From assembly GCF_022348085.1 (NCBI RefSeq), contig NZ_JAKRFN010000020.1, positions 58,003 through 122,002 on the forward strand: a stretch of 64,000 nucleotides of DNA, read 5' to 3'. Under the pieces are notes generated by a model, which did not search any database, had not been told where the DNA came from, and saw only the letters and a program-made list of their open reading frames with translations. Positions 42,907 to 51,245 of this stretch are shown piece by piece. Position 1 is the first letter of the stretch. The number at the start of each line of letters is the position of its first letter. A program made the translations under genes and the position numbers. The DNA is from Mycobacterium sp. PSTR-4-N. GTDB lineage: Bacteria > Actinomycetota > Actinomycetes > Mycobacteriales > Mycobacteriaceae.

Positions 42907-43480
42907 AGCATGCACATGATCGATATGACCTCGGCGTGTGCGAGCGCGGCGGATCTGGTGCGGACCGTCGGCGATGACGAGTTGACGGGGCCGACGCCCT
43001 GTTCGGAGATGAGCGGCGTTGGTGTCGCACCTGGGCGGTCTGGCGGCGGCGTTCACGGCGGCCGCGGCCAAGCAGTTCGGTGACCTGACCGACTCCCCAC
43101 CGGCGGTGAGCGAGCTGCTCGACGACGGCTGGCGGGTCTCCTACCCGCAGCGGCTGATGGCGATGGCCGCAGCGTGGGGTGACCCGGCAGCGTGGGAGGG
43201 GATGTCACGTGCCGGCGGGGTGGACTTCCCCGCCGATGTCGGGGGCAGGATCGCGTTGACGGAGGTGGTGGTGCACGGGTGGGATCTGGCCCGCGCCACC
43301 GGCAGGCCGTACGCGGTGGACGACGACGTCCTGCGGGCAGTGCTTCCGCACGTGACGGAGTTCGCCTCCGGGGCGCCGGTCGAGGGATTGTTCGCCGCGG
43401 CGATACCGGTGAACGACGATGCGCCACTGTTGGATCGGGTGATCGCACTCACCGGACGGAACCCGGCCTGGAAGCCCTAG
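42907..43480 (+). pseudogene. TIGR03086-family (maleylpyruvate-isomerase-type) protein, frameshifted
   Basis: The N-terminal frame gives MHMIDMTSACASAADLVRTV, GDDELTGPTPCSEM and then loses homology at about 43014-43019. The next frame continues with LVSHLGGLAAAFTAAAAKQF, ALTEVVVHGWDLARATGRPY and the normal C-terminus to 43480. Joined, they make one typical TIGR03086 actinobacterial protein of about 190 residues (mycothiol-dependent isomerase/DinB-like fold; the HGWDLARATG motif is diagnostic). A single-base insertion or two-base deletion near GAGCGGCGTT separates the frames. It may be a real inactivation or a sequence error. Its end overlaps the next gene's stop by 4 nt. Confidence 0.75.
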
Positions 43481-44847
43481 GGGGCGACGAGCGACATCAA
43501 TTCCGTTCCATCGTCGGACAATTGGACCAGTGTGGTGTTGATTCGCCAGACTTGCGCATCGGAATCGACGCCCGCCTGAATAGTCCACAGGCTGTTGCAC
43601 GTCGCCAGATCGACTGCCTTGGCGACGCGACCGCTATCGGGATCGAGAACCCGCAGTACCGTGACCGTGCCGTCGGTGCCGAGATAGTTGCCGTAATTGT
43701 GCTCGCACGTGGGCCCCTGCTTGCCGGTGCGCAGATCGTATTGCGTCCACTTCGGGAACGAGCTGCCGCCGCCCGCGTTGACCAATAGACGCGTGCCGAT
43801 GAGGACCGTGTCAGGCTCGGCTCCGTCGGAACTGATGCGAGCTAACGGATCACCTCTCTGCGTGTAAACCGTTGTACCGGAGGGTTTCACCATTATGGGC
43901 ACATCCCGCGAACTGGTGGCCAGCCGTCCTCCACTCTCGAGGTGTCCCACCTGTTGCGCCTGCGCGTTATAGAACAGAACCTCGTCGGGGTCAGCGAGTC
44001 TCCCGGAAGGTCCTGCCTCCGTCGCGAAGCCTCCCGGGTAGACGACTGCATCGAGGGTTTGCCTCTCCGGGCCGAGATCGGGACTGAGGACCTTGCCGTC
44101 GACAAGGCTGAAAGCCACTTTGCGCACAGTCGCCGGACCGCCGACGCCTTGGGTTGCGATCGTGGGATCACCGAGGTCGCTCTGCGCCCGGTACCGCTGA
44201 TCGACGTCGCCGTGTCCGCCGACGAACCACGTGAGCTCCGCGCGATTCCCAATACCGGACACACCGCGCCCCTGCTCGGAGGCAATGGCGTAGATACCCA
44301 CCTGGTCGACACCGTTGTGACCGGGGTTCTGCGTCAACGCTGTCGGTCCTCGGAAGGTGACAGCTCCTGTCTCGGCGTGGATGGTCCACGCGATCGTAGA
44401 GGTTCCGTCGAGCCGCAGACACAGCAAGGCGTTTGGGCCGTTCAGGAAACAATCTGGCCGATAGATGGTGTCCGACGCCAGAGGGACGGGTGGGAACAGT
44501 GGCCTGCCCCTGGCAACGTCGACGCCGACCAACCACCAGTCATGATCGTCGAGTCGCGAAGCGAGGAAGTACGCCTTGTTGTCGAGGTAGCCGATCAATG
44601 GCTTCGACTGTCCGACCGAAGGAGCAGTGACGAACATGGTGTCGGGTGGAAGTCCGAGATCTGCTGCAGACAAGCGCCATCCAGTTACTGGCTGGGCGCG
44701 CATAGACGGAAGGAGTATCTGCGGTGGTGGATTCCACGCACCGCGCGATTGGGAAGGGCGAGAATGTTGCCACCACAGGAGGCCAGCCACGACCGCGGCG
44801 ATCAGTGCCGTGATTGTCGCGACCAACCCGACGCGCGTCCGGCTCAT
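43477..44847 (-). CDS. Membrane-anchored extracytoplasmic protein, fourth gene of the Esp-like operon
   Basis: A 456-residue protein: a short cytoplasmic start, one membrane helix (about residues 6-24, VGLVATITALIAAVVAGLLWW), and a long outside domain. That domain consists of repeated strand-rich units with alternating Gly/Asp turns (LIGYLDNKAYFLASRLDDHD, WLVGVDVARGRPLFPPV, TIAWTIHAETGAVTF, GRVAKAVDLATCNSLWTIQ), resembling PQQ/quinoprotein-type beta-propellers. Its ATG overlaps the EspD-like stop by 4 nt, so it belongs to the type VII substrate operon. No family name was recognised. A role as receptor or anchor for the secreted Esp-like proteins is inference. Confidence 0.75.
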   Translation of the reverse strand: MSRTRVGLVATITALIAAVVAGLLWWQHSRPSQSRGAWNPPPQILLPSMRAQPVTGWRLSAADLGLPPDTMFVTAPSVGQSKPLIGYLDNKAYFLASRLDDHDWWLVGVDVARGRPLFPPVPLASDTIYRPDCFLNGPNALLCLRLDGTSTIAWTIHAETGAVTFRGPTALTQNPGHNGVDQVGIYAIASEQGRGVSGIGNRAELTWFVGGHGDVDQRYRAQSDLGDPTIATQGVGGPATVRKVAFSLVDGKVLSPDLGPERQTLDAVVYPGGFATEAGPSGRLADPDEVLFYNAQAQQVGHLESGGRLATSSRDVPIMVKPSGTTVYTQRGDPLARISSDGAEPDTVLIGTRLLVNAGGGSSFPKWTQYDLRTGKQGPTCEHNYGNYLGTDGTVTVLRVLDPDSGRVAKAVDLATCNSLWTIQAGVDSDAQVWRINTTLVQLSDDGTELMSLVAP

Positions 44848-45275
44848 TCGCCGCGATCCGCGTAGTGGGCGAACACCTCGGCGGCTTCCTGCTGAACTGT
44901 TGTCGGCGAGGGCAACCCGAGCGTGCGCTCTATCCATGCGCCCACTCCGAATCGGTCGTGGCCACGGCGGGCGAGATTCTCCGCGATGATGGCGTGCATG
45001 CCTGCGAGGGCCCTTCTCTGAGCGAGATTTGCGATGCGGAGAATTTCAGCCGCCAGGTCTGCTTCGGTTCTTGTCGCGACACCGGGGGAGAGATCAACTC
45101 GATCCACCCGTCCTGCGAACGTTGCTGTGACACTGATGTATCCGTCCGGACTGGTCGTAGTGAACATAAACGTCGGTGCGCCAGCGTCCTTTGCAGGACT
45201 GCTGGCCAGGAAGTCGAGTACCCCTATGACCGAATCATCGTCGTCGAGGTACGGATCATCGCCCCAGGAATTCAT
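44844..45275 (-). CDS. EspD/EspH-like, YbaB-fold ESX-associated protein
   Basis: A 143-residue protein. The acidic N-terminus (WGDDPYLDDDDSVIGVLDFL) and the core MFTTTSPDGYISVTATFAGRVDRVDLSPGV, then LAAEILRIANLAQRRALAGMHA and GLPSPTTVQQEAAEVFAHY, parallel M. tuberculosis EspD as I recall it (FTVTNPP, DGRIDHVELS, LASEILVIADLARQKA, GLPSPEE ... AEVFATRY). EspD stabilises the EspA and EspC levels. ATG 45275 was chosen over the adjacent TTG. It is the third gene in EspA-like, EspC-like, EspD-like order, with a 4-nt overlap to the membrane-anchored gene. Confidence 0.8.
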   Translation of the reverse strand: MNSWGDDPYLDDDDSVIGVLDFLASSPAKDAGAPTFMFTTTSPDGYISVTATFAGRVDRVDLSPGVATRTEADLAAEILRIANLAQRRALAGMHAIIAENLARRGHDRFGVGAWIERTLGLPSPTTVQQEAAEVFAHYADRGE

Positions 45276-45281
45276 CAAGAG

Positions 45282-45605
45282 TCACAGGCCGCAGGCGCCG
45301 ATGTTGCGGCCACTCACCCAGTCCGCGTTCTCGTAGTTGTCGGCCGCATTATTCAATCGTTCGTTCAGATCATGGCCGAGCCGATACTGCGTGGTGATGG
45401 CGTCCATACGCGCAGACTCCGCATTCGATACCGCCATGTTCACAGCTGCCGAGACAACGCCGTGAGTCGTCCACAATCGATCCCCGAGACCTTCGGCAAC
45501 AGCCTGCCGAGCAGAACGAAAGCGCCCGCTTGCGGCTTCCTGTTTGTGAGCCAGCTCGCGAACATGCTCGGTCAGAACGCGGAGATTCATTTCTAGCTCA
45601 GACAC
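45282..45605 (-). CDS. EspC-like ESX-1 secretion-associated protein
   Basis: A 107-residue helix-turn-helix hairpin protein of the EspC/EspF (DUF2580) type: VLTEHVRELAHKQEAASGRF, then AVAEGLGDRLWTTHGVVSAA, then RLGHDLNERLNNAADNYENADW. The C-terminal YENAD fits the type VII export motif YxxxD/E (EspC has YSEAD in the same place). There is no signal peptide, as expected for an ESX substrate. GTG 45605 is used; an ATG lies at 45590. It lies between the EspA-like and EspD-like genes, with gaps of 9 and 6 nt. Confidence 0.82.
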   Translation of the reverse strand: MSELEMNLRVLTEHVRELAHKQEAASGRFRSARQAVAEGLGDRLWTTHGVVSAAVNMAVSNAESARMDAITTQYRLGHDLNERLNNAADNYENADWVSGRNIGACGL

Positions 45606-45614
45606 TGCGTCTTC

Positions 45615-46691
45615 TCACTCCCCGGTTCCGGTGTTCGTCGTTTTCGGCACAGGTGGTGTGTCCTGCTGTCGATCCCTGCTGGCGCTGACTGGCACGCTTT
45701 CCCCTCTCGAACTCGACGCAGCACCGGAAGCAGCTGAGGGGCCGCCATTGCTGACGCGCCGGTCATCAGACGGGCTCGTGCCGGCGGGCGCCCAGGTGTT
45801 CGATGCGCGCGGGAGCCTCTGTGGCCCGGCAACGGCTGACCCGGATGGCTGCGCGGCGGGCCTGGGCGCCGCTGCGTACGGTGTTACTGGCGGAGTCGGC
45901 GTGGGAACGGGGTTCGGGGGCGTATAGGGCGTGTTCGCCTGCGTTCGATTCGGCAGTGTCGCGCCGGGCGCGTGTTCGTCGCCGAACGGGTCCCCGCATT
46001 GGCCAAACTTGTCCGGGACCACTTCGTCGGCAGCGCCGTGGTAACGCTGCAGTAGCGCATTGATTCGCGACGCGCGTCCAATCGAACTCGCTCCGAGTTC
46101 GGCGGTCGTGATCCGAGCCTCAGTCGTTTGTTCGAGCGCGACCGCGGTGTCGGCGGCCATTTTCACCTGACCTAGACCCGGCACCTTGCTCATCCAGGCG
46201 GTTGCCGAGTCGAAGTCAGAGAGAAAATCCCACTTGTCCTGAAGCAGGCGCCGCGCCTTGGCCACCTCGTCAGCGTTCGTTTCGATTTCTGCGTGGAGCA
46301 CCTTGTCAGCCTCGGCGATTTCGAACGTCTGGTGTCGATGATCGCTATTAGCCGATGAGTACGCATCTGCCGCCGTTCCGTTCCACCGGTCGGACTGGGG
46401 ATCGGCGTACACAAGGATCTCGCCGGCGTCGTTCAATTCCTCGGCCGACGTGCCGAGACCTTCGGCTCGTTCGGGATCGCCGATGCCCATAGTGAGTTTC
46501 ATCGCGTCGATCTGCAGCTGACCTATCAGCAGCGGAGGAGACGTCGCGTACCCGATGCCGGCCACCTGCAGGGTGGTGCCGACGGCGTCGAGGGGGTCCA
46601 GCACTCTCGATATGGACCCGAGTCCGTCGATGCCGTCGAGAAACTTCTTGGCATCGTCGACCACGTCGGCGAGCTCGTCCCAGAGGCCCAT
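45615..46691 (-). CDS. EspA/EspE-like type VII secretion substrate
   Basis: A 358-residue protein. The N-terminal helical domain (about residues 1-230) has the WXG-type turn SDRWNGTAADAYSSANSDHR (EspA has WLGSAADKYAGKN). Long helices follow (EIAEADKVLHAEIETNADEVAKARRLLQDKWDFLSD). The C-terminal 120 residues are disordered and rich in Pro, Ser, Ala and Thr, ending with PPVPKTTNTGTGE. No classical signal peptide. ATG 46691 is the start of homology. First gene of a four-gene operon. The true ESX-1 locus is not in this window, so export would need a system encoded elsewhere. Confidence 0.8.
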   Translation of the reverse strand: MGLWDELADVVDDAKKFLDGIDGLGSISRVLDPLDAVGTTLQVAGIGYATSPPLLIGQLQIDAMKLTMGIGDPERAEGLGTSAEELNDAGEILVYADPQSDRWNGTAADAYSSANSDHRHQTFEIAEADKVLHAEIETNADEVAKARRLLQDKWDFLSDFDSATAWMSKVPGLGQVKMAADTAVALEQTTEARITTAELGASSIGRASRINALLQRYHGAADEVVPDKFGQCGDPFGDEHAPGATLPNRTQANTPYTPPNPVPTPTPPVTPYAAAPRPAAQPSGSAVAGPQRLPRASNTWAPAGTSPSDDRRVSNGGPSAASGAASSSRGESVPVSASRDRQQDTPPVPKTTNTGTGE

Positions 46692-46791
46692 GGTGGAGTG
46701 GTGCACCCCCTTCCGTTGGAAAAACACTAACAACCGGACAAGAGGGGTCTTGACACGAATTTCTCTCCTCGGATAGGGGCACACTGGTGGT

Positions 46792-47796
46792 ATGGATCCG
46801 GTCACTGCTCTGCGCCAGATCGCCTACTACAAAGACCGTGCGCGCGAGGACCCACGCCGAGTGATGGCCTACCGCAACGCCGCCGACGTCGTCGAGGCGC
46901 TCACCGACGCGCAGCGGGAGAGGCACGGCGCCGCCAACAGCTGGCAATCGCTGCCCCGGATCGGACCCAAGACCGCCAAGGTCATCGCCCAGGCGTGGGC
47001 CGGGCAGGAGCCCGACGTGCTGGTCGAGTTGCGGGGATCTGCAGAGGATCTCGGCGGCGGTGAGATCCGGGCAGCGCTGCGCGGGGATCTGCACGTGCAC
47101 TCGAACTGGTCGGACGGCTCGGCGCCCATCGAGGAGATGATGCTCGCCGCCCGCGACCTCGGTCACGAGTACTGCGCATTGACCGACCACTCACCGCGCC
47201 TGAAGATCGCCAACGGGCTCTCACCCGATCGACTCCGCCACCAACTCGCCGTCATCGACGAGGTCCGCGAAACCGTCGCTCCCATGCGCATTCTCACCGG
47301 GATCGAGGTCGACATCCTCGAGGACGGCTCACTCGATCAGGAGCCCGAACTGCTCGAGCGGCTCGACGTCGTCGTGGCCAGCGTGCATTCCAAGCTGGCG
47401 ATGGATGCCCCTGCCATGACCCGGCGCATGATCACGGCCGTCACCAACCCACACGCCGACATCCTCGGGCACTGCACCGGCCGACTGGTCACCGGCGGAC
47501 GAGGAATGCGCCCGGAGAGCAGCTTCGACGCTGACGCCGTGTTCACGGCGTGCCGCGATGCGGGCACCGCGGTGGAGATCAACTCGCGGCCGGAACGGCG
47601 CGATCCGCCGACCCGATTGCTCACCCTCGCGATGGACATCGGCTGCGTGTTCTCCATCGACACCGACTCGCACGCACCTGGCCAACTCGATTTCCTCGGC
47701 TACGGCGCCCAGCGCGCGCTCGATGCCGGGCTGACTGCCGAGCGCATCGTCAACACCTGGGATGCGGACACTCTGCTCGCCTGGACGCGAGCCTGA
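46792..47796 (+). CDS. PHP-domain phosphoesterase with HhH region (Rv3856c-like, PolX C-terminal type)
   Basis: A 334-residue protein. The N-terminal 90 residues hold a helix-hairpin-helix (WQSLPRIGPKTAKVIAQAW) and the rest is a PHP metal-dependent phosphoesterase. Metal ligands are visible: DLHVHSNWSDGS, CALTDHSPRL, TGIEVDILEDG, VVASVHSKL, DILGHCTGRL, EINSRPERRDPP and SIDTDSHAPGQ. It resembles the exonuclease half of PolX without the polymerase domain, so a nuclease or phosphatase role in DNA repair is likely. The next gene, dinB, is convergent. The orthologue in M. tuberculosis is Rv3856c, next to ethR. Confidence 0.88.
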   Translation: MDPVTALRQIAYYKDRAREDPRRVMAYRNAADVVEALTDAQRERHGAANSWQSLPRIGPKTAKVIAQAWAGQEPDVLVELRGSAEDLGGGEIRAALRGDLHVHSNWSDGSAPIEEMMLAARDLGHEYCALTDHSPRLKIANGLSPDRLRHQLAVIDEVRETVAPMRILTGIEVDILEDGSLDQEPELLERLDVVVASVHSKLAMDAPAMTRRMITAVTNPHADILGHCTGRLVTGGRGMRPESSFDADAVFTACRDAGTAVEINSRPERRDPPTRLLTLAMDIGCVFSIDTDSHAPGQLDFLGYGAQRALDAGLTAERIVNTWDADTLLAWTRA

Positions 47797-47800
47797 CGCG

Positions 47801-49015
47801 TCAATCGGGCAGCATCGGCATCTCCCAGCCGGTGTCCCGGCCCACCAGAACTCCCCGCGTCACGGCGGCATTGCCGTAGCGTCCTCGCACCTGGTCGATC
47901 GCCGCGTCGATGCTCGTCGTGTCCGCGGCGAGTTCGCAGTGCGAGAACGGCAGCTCCATCTGCTGCGCACCGTCGCGGTCGATGTTGCACACGGCGAACC
48001 CCACCAACGTCAGGCCCCGCTCGGCGATCAACGGCGCCGCGGCTGCCACCAGGGCCCGGGCCGCCTGCAGGATCGCGTCCGTCGACGCCGTGGCCCGGGG
48101 CAGCGTGTGAGACCGGGTCACCCGGCCGAAATCGTCGAACCGCAGGCGCAGCACCACGGTGCGTCCCGTCCGGTCGGCCGCCCGCATGCGCCGGGTGATC
48201 CGATCGACCAGGTTGACCACGACTGCATCCACCTCCGCCGGCGACATCGTGTTGCCGGCCCGCCCCAGCGCGCGCTGGGCTCCCACCGATCGGCGGCGCT
48301 GCCCCGTCACCACCCGACGGCGATCCTGATTGCGCGACAGGGCGAACAATTGGCGGCCCATCGCCCCGCCCACCATCGATCGCAACGTGGCCTCGTTCAG
48401 TTCGGCGACGTCGGCGACCGTGTCGATGCCGTGCTCGTGGAGCTTGGCTGCGGTCTTCGCCCCGACGCCCCACAGCCGGCGCACCGGCAGTGGGTGGAGG
48501 AAGGCGAGCTCCCGATCGGGCGGCACCAGCAGCAGGCCGTCGGGCTTGGCTTCCTGACTGGCCACTTTGGCGAGGAATTTGGTGCGCGCGATCCCGACGG
48601 TGATCGGCAACCCCACCTCGTCGCGCACCCGTTCCCGCAGCCGTGCGCCGACCTGCACCGGTGTGCCCGAGACCCGGCGCAGCCCGGACACGTCGAGGAA
48701 GGCCTCGTCGATCGAGAGGGGCTCCACGGCCGGCGTCGTATCCCGGAACACCGCGAACACCGCCTCGCTGGCCTGTGAATACGCCGACATGCGTGGCGGC
48801 ACCACGATGGCCTGTGGACACAACGCGCGGGCCTGCCGACCGCCCATGGCCGTCCGCACCCCGAACGCCTTGGCTTCATAGCTGGCTGCCAGCACGACGC
48901 CGGCGCCCACGATCACCGGCTGACCGCGCAGCGCAGGGTTGTCCCGCTGCTCCACCGACGCGTAGAACGAGTCGAGATCAGCGTGGAGGATGCTGGCTTC
49001 CCCGGACACGAACAC
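47801..49015 (-). CDS. dinB: Y-family DNA polymerase IV (DinB/DinX)
   Basis: A 404-residue translesion polymerase. The palm motifs are SILHADLDSFYASVEQRDNP and VEPLSIDEAFLDVSGL (catalytic Asp and Glu). The HhH of the thumb is LPVRRLWGVGAKTAAKLHEHGIDTVADVA, followed by the little finger and a C-terminal QMELPF that fits the beta-clamp binding motif. GTG 49015 is used. In M. tuberculosis the closest gene (dinX, Rv1537) is not beside ethR, so its insertion here is a local difference. No SOS box was seen upstream. Confidence 0.93.
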   Translation of the reverse strand: MFVSGEASILHADLDSFYASVEQRDNPALRGQPVIVGAGVVLAASYEAKAFGVRTAMGGRQARALCPQAIVVPPRMSAYSQASEAVFAVFRDTTPAVEPLSIDEAFLDVSGLRRVSGTPVQVGARLRERVRDEVGLPITVGIARTKFLAKVASQEAKPDGLLLVPPDRELAFLHPLPVRRLWGVGAKTAAKLHEHGIDTVADVAELNEATLRSMVGGAMGRQLFALSRNQDRRRVVTGQRRRSVGAQRALGRAGNTMSPAEVDAVVVNLVDRITRRMRAADRTGRTVVLRLRFDDFGRVTRSHTLPRATASTDAILQAARALVAAAAPLIAERGLTLVGFAVCNIDRDGAQQMELPFSHCELAADTTSIDAAIDQVRGRYGNAAVTRGVLVGRDTGWEMPMLPD

Positions 49016-49051
49016 ATGTTCGCATCGAGGGCCGACAGAACGGCCGAACAG

Positions 49052-49693
49052 CTAGTCCGAGTCGCCGTAGATGCTGGTGGTCCAGATGTGCACGAGGTTG
49101 TCGAGCACCCGGTGATCGGGGACAGCAGGCTGCTGGCCGACGAACGTGGCCGCCATGACCGACTCGTTCATCAGGTTGAGCGCAGTCGCCAGTTCGATCG
49201 CGGGCACCGTCACCGGCGCCGCACCGGCGGCCCGCTCCGCCTCGATGACGGTCGCGGAATGATCGATCCAGCGCTGCATCGACCGCGCCCACATCTCGCG
49301 CGCGGCCGAGTCCGTGCTGCGCACTCCGACGGTCGCCGCGCACACCGCACGGTGGGCGCCGAAGGTGCGCACGAACACGTCGATACCGCGGCGCCAGAAC
49401 GCCCGGCGATCCACGGGCCGCGTCGCGATGATCTCGGCCAGTGCCGCGTCGGCCTCGGCGATCACCCGCTCGAGCAGTGTGAGCAGGACGGCATCTTTGG
49501 AGGGGAAGTAGAAGTAGAATGTGGGCCGCGAGATCCCGGCGCCCTTGGCGAGGTCGTCGACCGAGATCTGGGCGAGGGGGCGGTGCTCCAGCAGCCGCTC
49601 GGCGGTCTCCAGGATCGCCAATTCCCGGTCGTCACCGGACGGGCGCGAACTGCGCCGGCCGCGGCCGGCACGCGCATGGCTGGTGGTGGTCAC
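49052..49693 (-). CDS. ethR: TetR-family repressor EthR
   Basis: A 213-residue repressor of ethA. The sequence follows M. tuberculosis EthR closely: RRSSRPSGDDRELAILETAE, ISVDDLAKGAGISRPTFYFY, FPSKDAVLLTLLERVIAEAD, then ELATALNLMNESVMAATFVG and VHIWTTSIYGDSD. The helix-turn-helix is at about residues 40-65; the rest forms the hydrophobic ligand tunnel. GTG 49693 begins MTTTSHARAGRGRRSS. It is divergent from ethA and separated by the operator repeats at 49723-49757. It controls ethionamide activation in pathogens; the natural role is probably to sense a lipophilic ketone or ester. Confidence 0.95.
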   Translation of the reverse strand: MTTTSHARAGRGRRSSRPSGDDRELAILETAERLLEHRPLAQISVDDLAKGAGISRPTFYFYFPSKDAVLLTLLERVIAEADAALAEIIATRPVDRRAFWRRGIDVFVRTFGAHRAVCAATVGVRSTDSAAREMWARSMQRWIDHSATVIEAERAAGAAPVTVPAIELATALNLMNESVMAATFVGQQPAVPDHRVLDNLVHIWTTSIYGDSD

Positions 49694-49711
49694 TCCCTGA
49701 ACTTTACACTC

Positions 49712-49760
49712 TGTTGAGATTGTCGACGCGGTGTTGACTGACTCGACGCGGCGTTGATAG
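49712..49760. promoter_or_regulatory. EthR operator
   Basis: Two near-identical 15-mers, TCGACGCGGTGTTGA (49723-49737) and TCGACGCGGCGTTGA (49743-49757), are arranged as direct repeats with a 20-bp period. The M. tuberculosis EthR operator, as I recall it, has the same layout with TCGAC at the front and GTTGA at the end of each repeat. A further TTGA half-site lies at 49713. The array ends 12 bp before the ethA ATG. Confidence 0.85.
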
Positions 49761-49769
49761 CTTGCCTCC

Positions 49770-51245
49770 ATGACCGAGTTCGTCGACGTCGTCATCGTGG
49801 GAGCCGGCATCTCCGGCATCAGCGCCGCATGGCACCTGCAGGATCGCTGCCCCGGCACCAGCTACGTCGTCCTCGAGCGGCGGGCCCACCTCGGCGGTAC
49901 CTGGGACCTGTTCCAGTACCCCGGAATCCGCTCGGACTCCGACATGTTCACTCTCGGCTTCCGGTTCAAGCCGTGGACGTCGAACAAGGCCATCGCCGAC
50001 GGACCGTCGATCATGGCCTACCTCGAGGAGACGGTCACCGAATTCGGGATCGACAAGCACATCCGCTACGGGCACACCGTCACGAATGCCGACTGGTCCG
50101 ACGACGAGAGCCGCTGGACGGTGACCGTCGACCGCGACGGTGAACAGGTCGAGATCTCCGCCCGCTACCTGATGGCCTGCAGTGGCTACTACAACTACGA
50201 CCAGGGTTATGCCCCGGAGTTTCCGGGGGCCGCCGATTTCACCGGTCCGATCGTGCACCCGCAGCACTGGCCCACCGATCTCGATTACGCCGGCAAGCGC
50301 ATCGTGGTGATCGGCAGCGGTGCCACCGCAGTCACTTTGATTCCCGCCCTTGCCAATTCCGGTGCCGGACATCTGACCATGCTGCAGCGATCGCCGACGT
50401 TCATCGCCGCGCTTCCCGACGTCGACCCGTTCACCGTCGCGACCAACAAACGCCTGCCCGCCAAGGCCGCCTATGTGTTGAACCGCTGGAAGAGCATCCT
50501 CGCCCAGTCCGCGCAGTATCAGATCGCCCGGCGCTTCCCCGACTTCTTCCGCAAGCAACTCCTGACGATGGCCCGGCACCGGCTGCCCGAAGGATTCGAC
50601 GTCGACAAGCACTTCAACCCTCGCTACAACCCGTGGGACGAGCGAGTGTGCCTGGCTCCCAACGGAGATCTGTTCAAGACCATCCGCGCGGGCAAGGCCG
50701 ACATCGTCACCGACACCATCGATCATTTCACCGAGACGGGCATCGCGTTGTCGTCGGGCAGGCACCTGGATGCCGACATCATCGTCACCGCAACGGGATT
50801 GAACCTCCAGCTCTTCGGAGGTGCGACGATCTCACGTAATGGCGAGCCGCTGGTGCTCAACGAGTCGATGGCCTACAAGGGCATGATGCTGACGAACATG
50901 CCGAACATGGCGTTCACCATCGGCTACACCAACGCGTCGTGGACGCTGAAGGCCGACCTCGTGTCGGAGTTCTTCTGCCGTGTCATCAATCACATGCAGG
51001 ACAAGGGTTACGACACCGTCGAGCCCAGGCATCCCGGTTCCACCGTCGACGAAGCGCCGCTGATGGACTTCACGCCGGGATACGTGCTGCGCGCACTGGA
51101 CTATCTGCCCAAATCCGGCTCGCGCACCCCCTGGCGGCTCAAGCAGAACTACCTGCTCGACCTGCAACTGATCCGGCGCGGCAAGGTCGACGACTCCGCC
51201 CTCGAGTTCACCAAACACCGCGCGGCAGTACGCAGTTCCGCATGA
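49770..51245 (+). CDS. ethA: Baeyer-Villiger monooxygenase EthA
   Basis: A 491-residue FAD/NADPH enzyme that inserts oxygen into ketones and S-oxidises thioamides such as ethionamide. The FAD motif is VVIVGAGISGISAAWHLQ. The BVMO fingerprint region and second Rossmann motif are VIHPQHWP-type text, then IVVIGSGATAVTLIPALANSG; the C-terminus has FTIGYTNASWTLKADLVSEF and FTPGYVLRALDYLPKSGSRTPW. All of this aligns by eye with M. tuberculosis EthA (489 residues). ATG 49770 is the start. It is convergent with rraA without a gap. Confidence 0.95.
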   Translation: MTEFVDVVIVGAGISGISAAWHLQDRCPGTSYVVLERRAHLGGTWDLFQYPGIRSDSDMFTLGFRFKPWTSNKAIADGPSIMAYLEETVTEFGIDKHIRYGHTVTNADWSDDESRWTVTVDRDGEQVEISARYLMACSGYYNYDQGYAPEFPGAADFTGPIVHPQHWPTDLDYAGKRIVVIGSGATAVTLIPALANSGAGHLTMLQRSPTFIAALPDVDPFTVATNKRLPAKAAYVLNRWKSILAQSAQYQIARRFPDFFRKQLLTMARHRLPEGFDVDKHFNPRYNPWDERVCLAPNGDLFKTIRAGKADIVTDTIDHFTETGIALSSGRHLDADIIVTATGLNLQLFGGATISRNGEPLVLNESMAYKGMMLTNMPNMAFTIGYTNASWTLKADLVSEFFCRVINHMQDKGYDTVEPRHPGSTVDEAPLMDFTPGYVLRALDYLPKSGSRTPWRLKQNYLLDLQLIRRGKVDDSALEFTKHRAAVRSSA

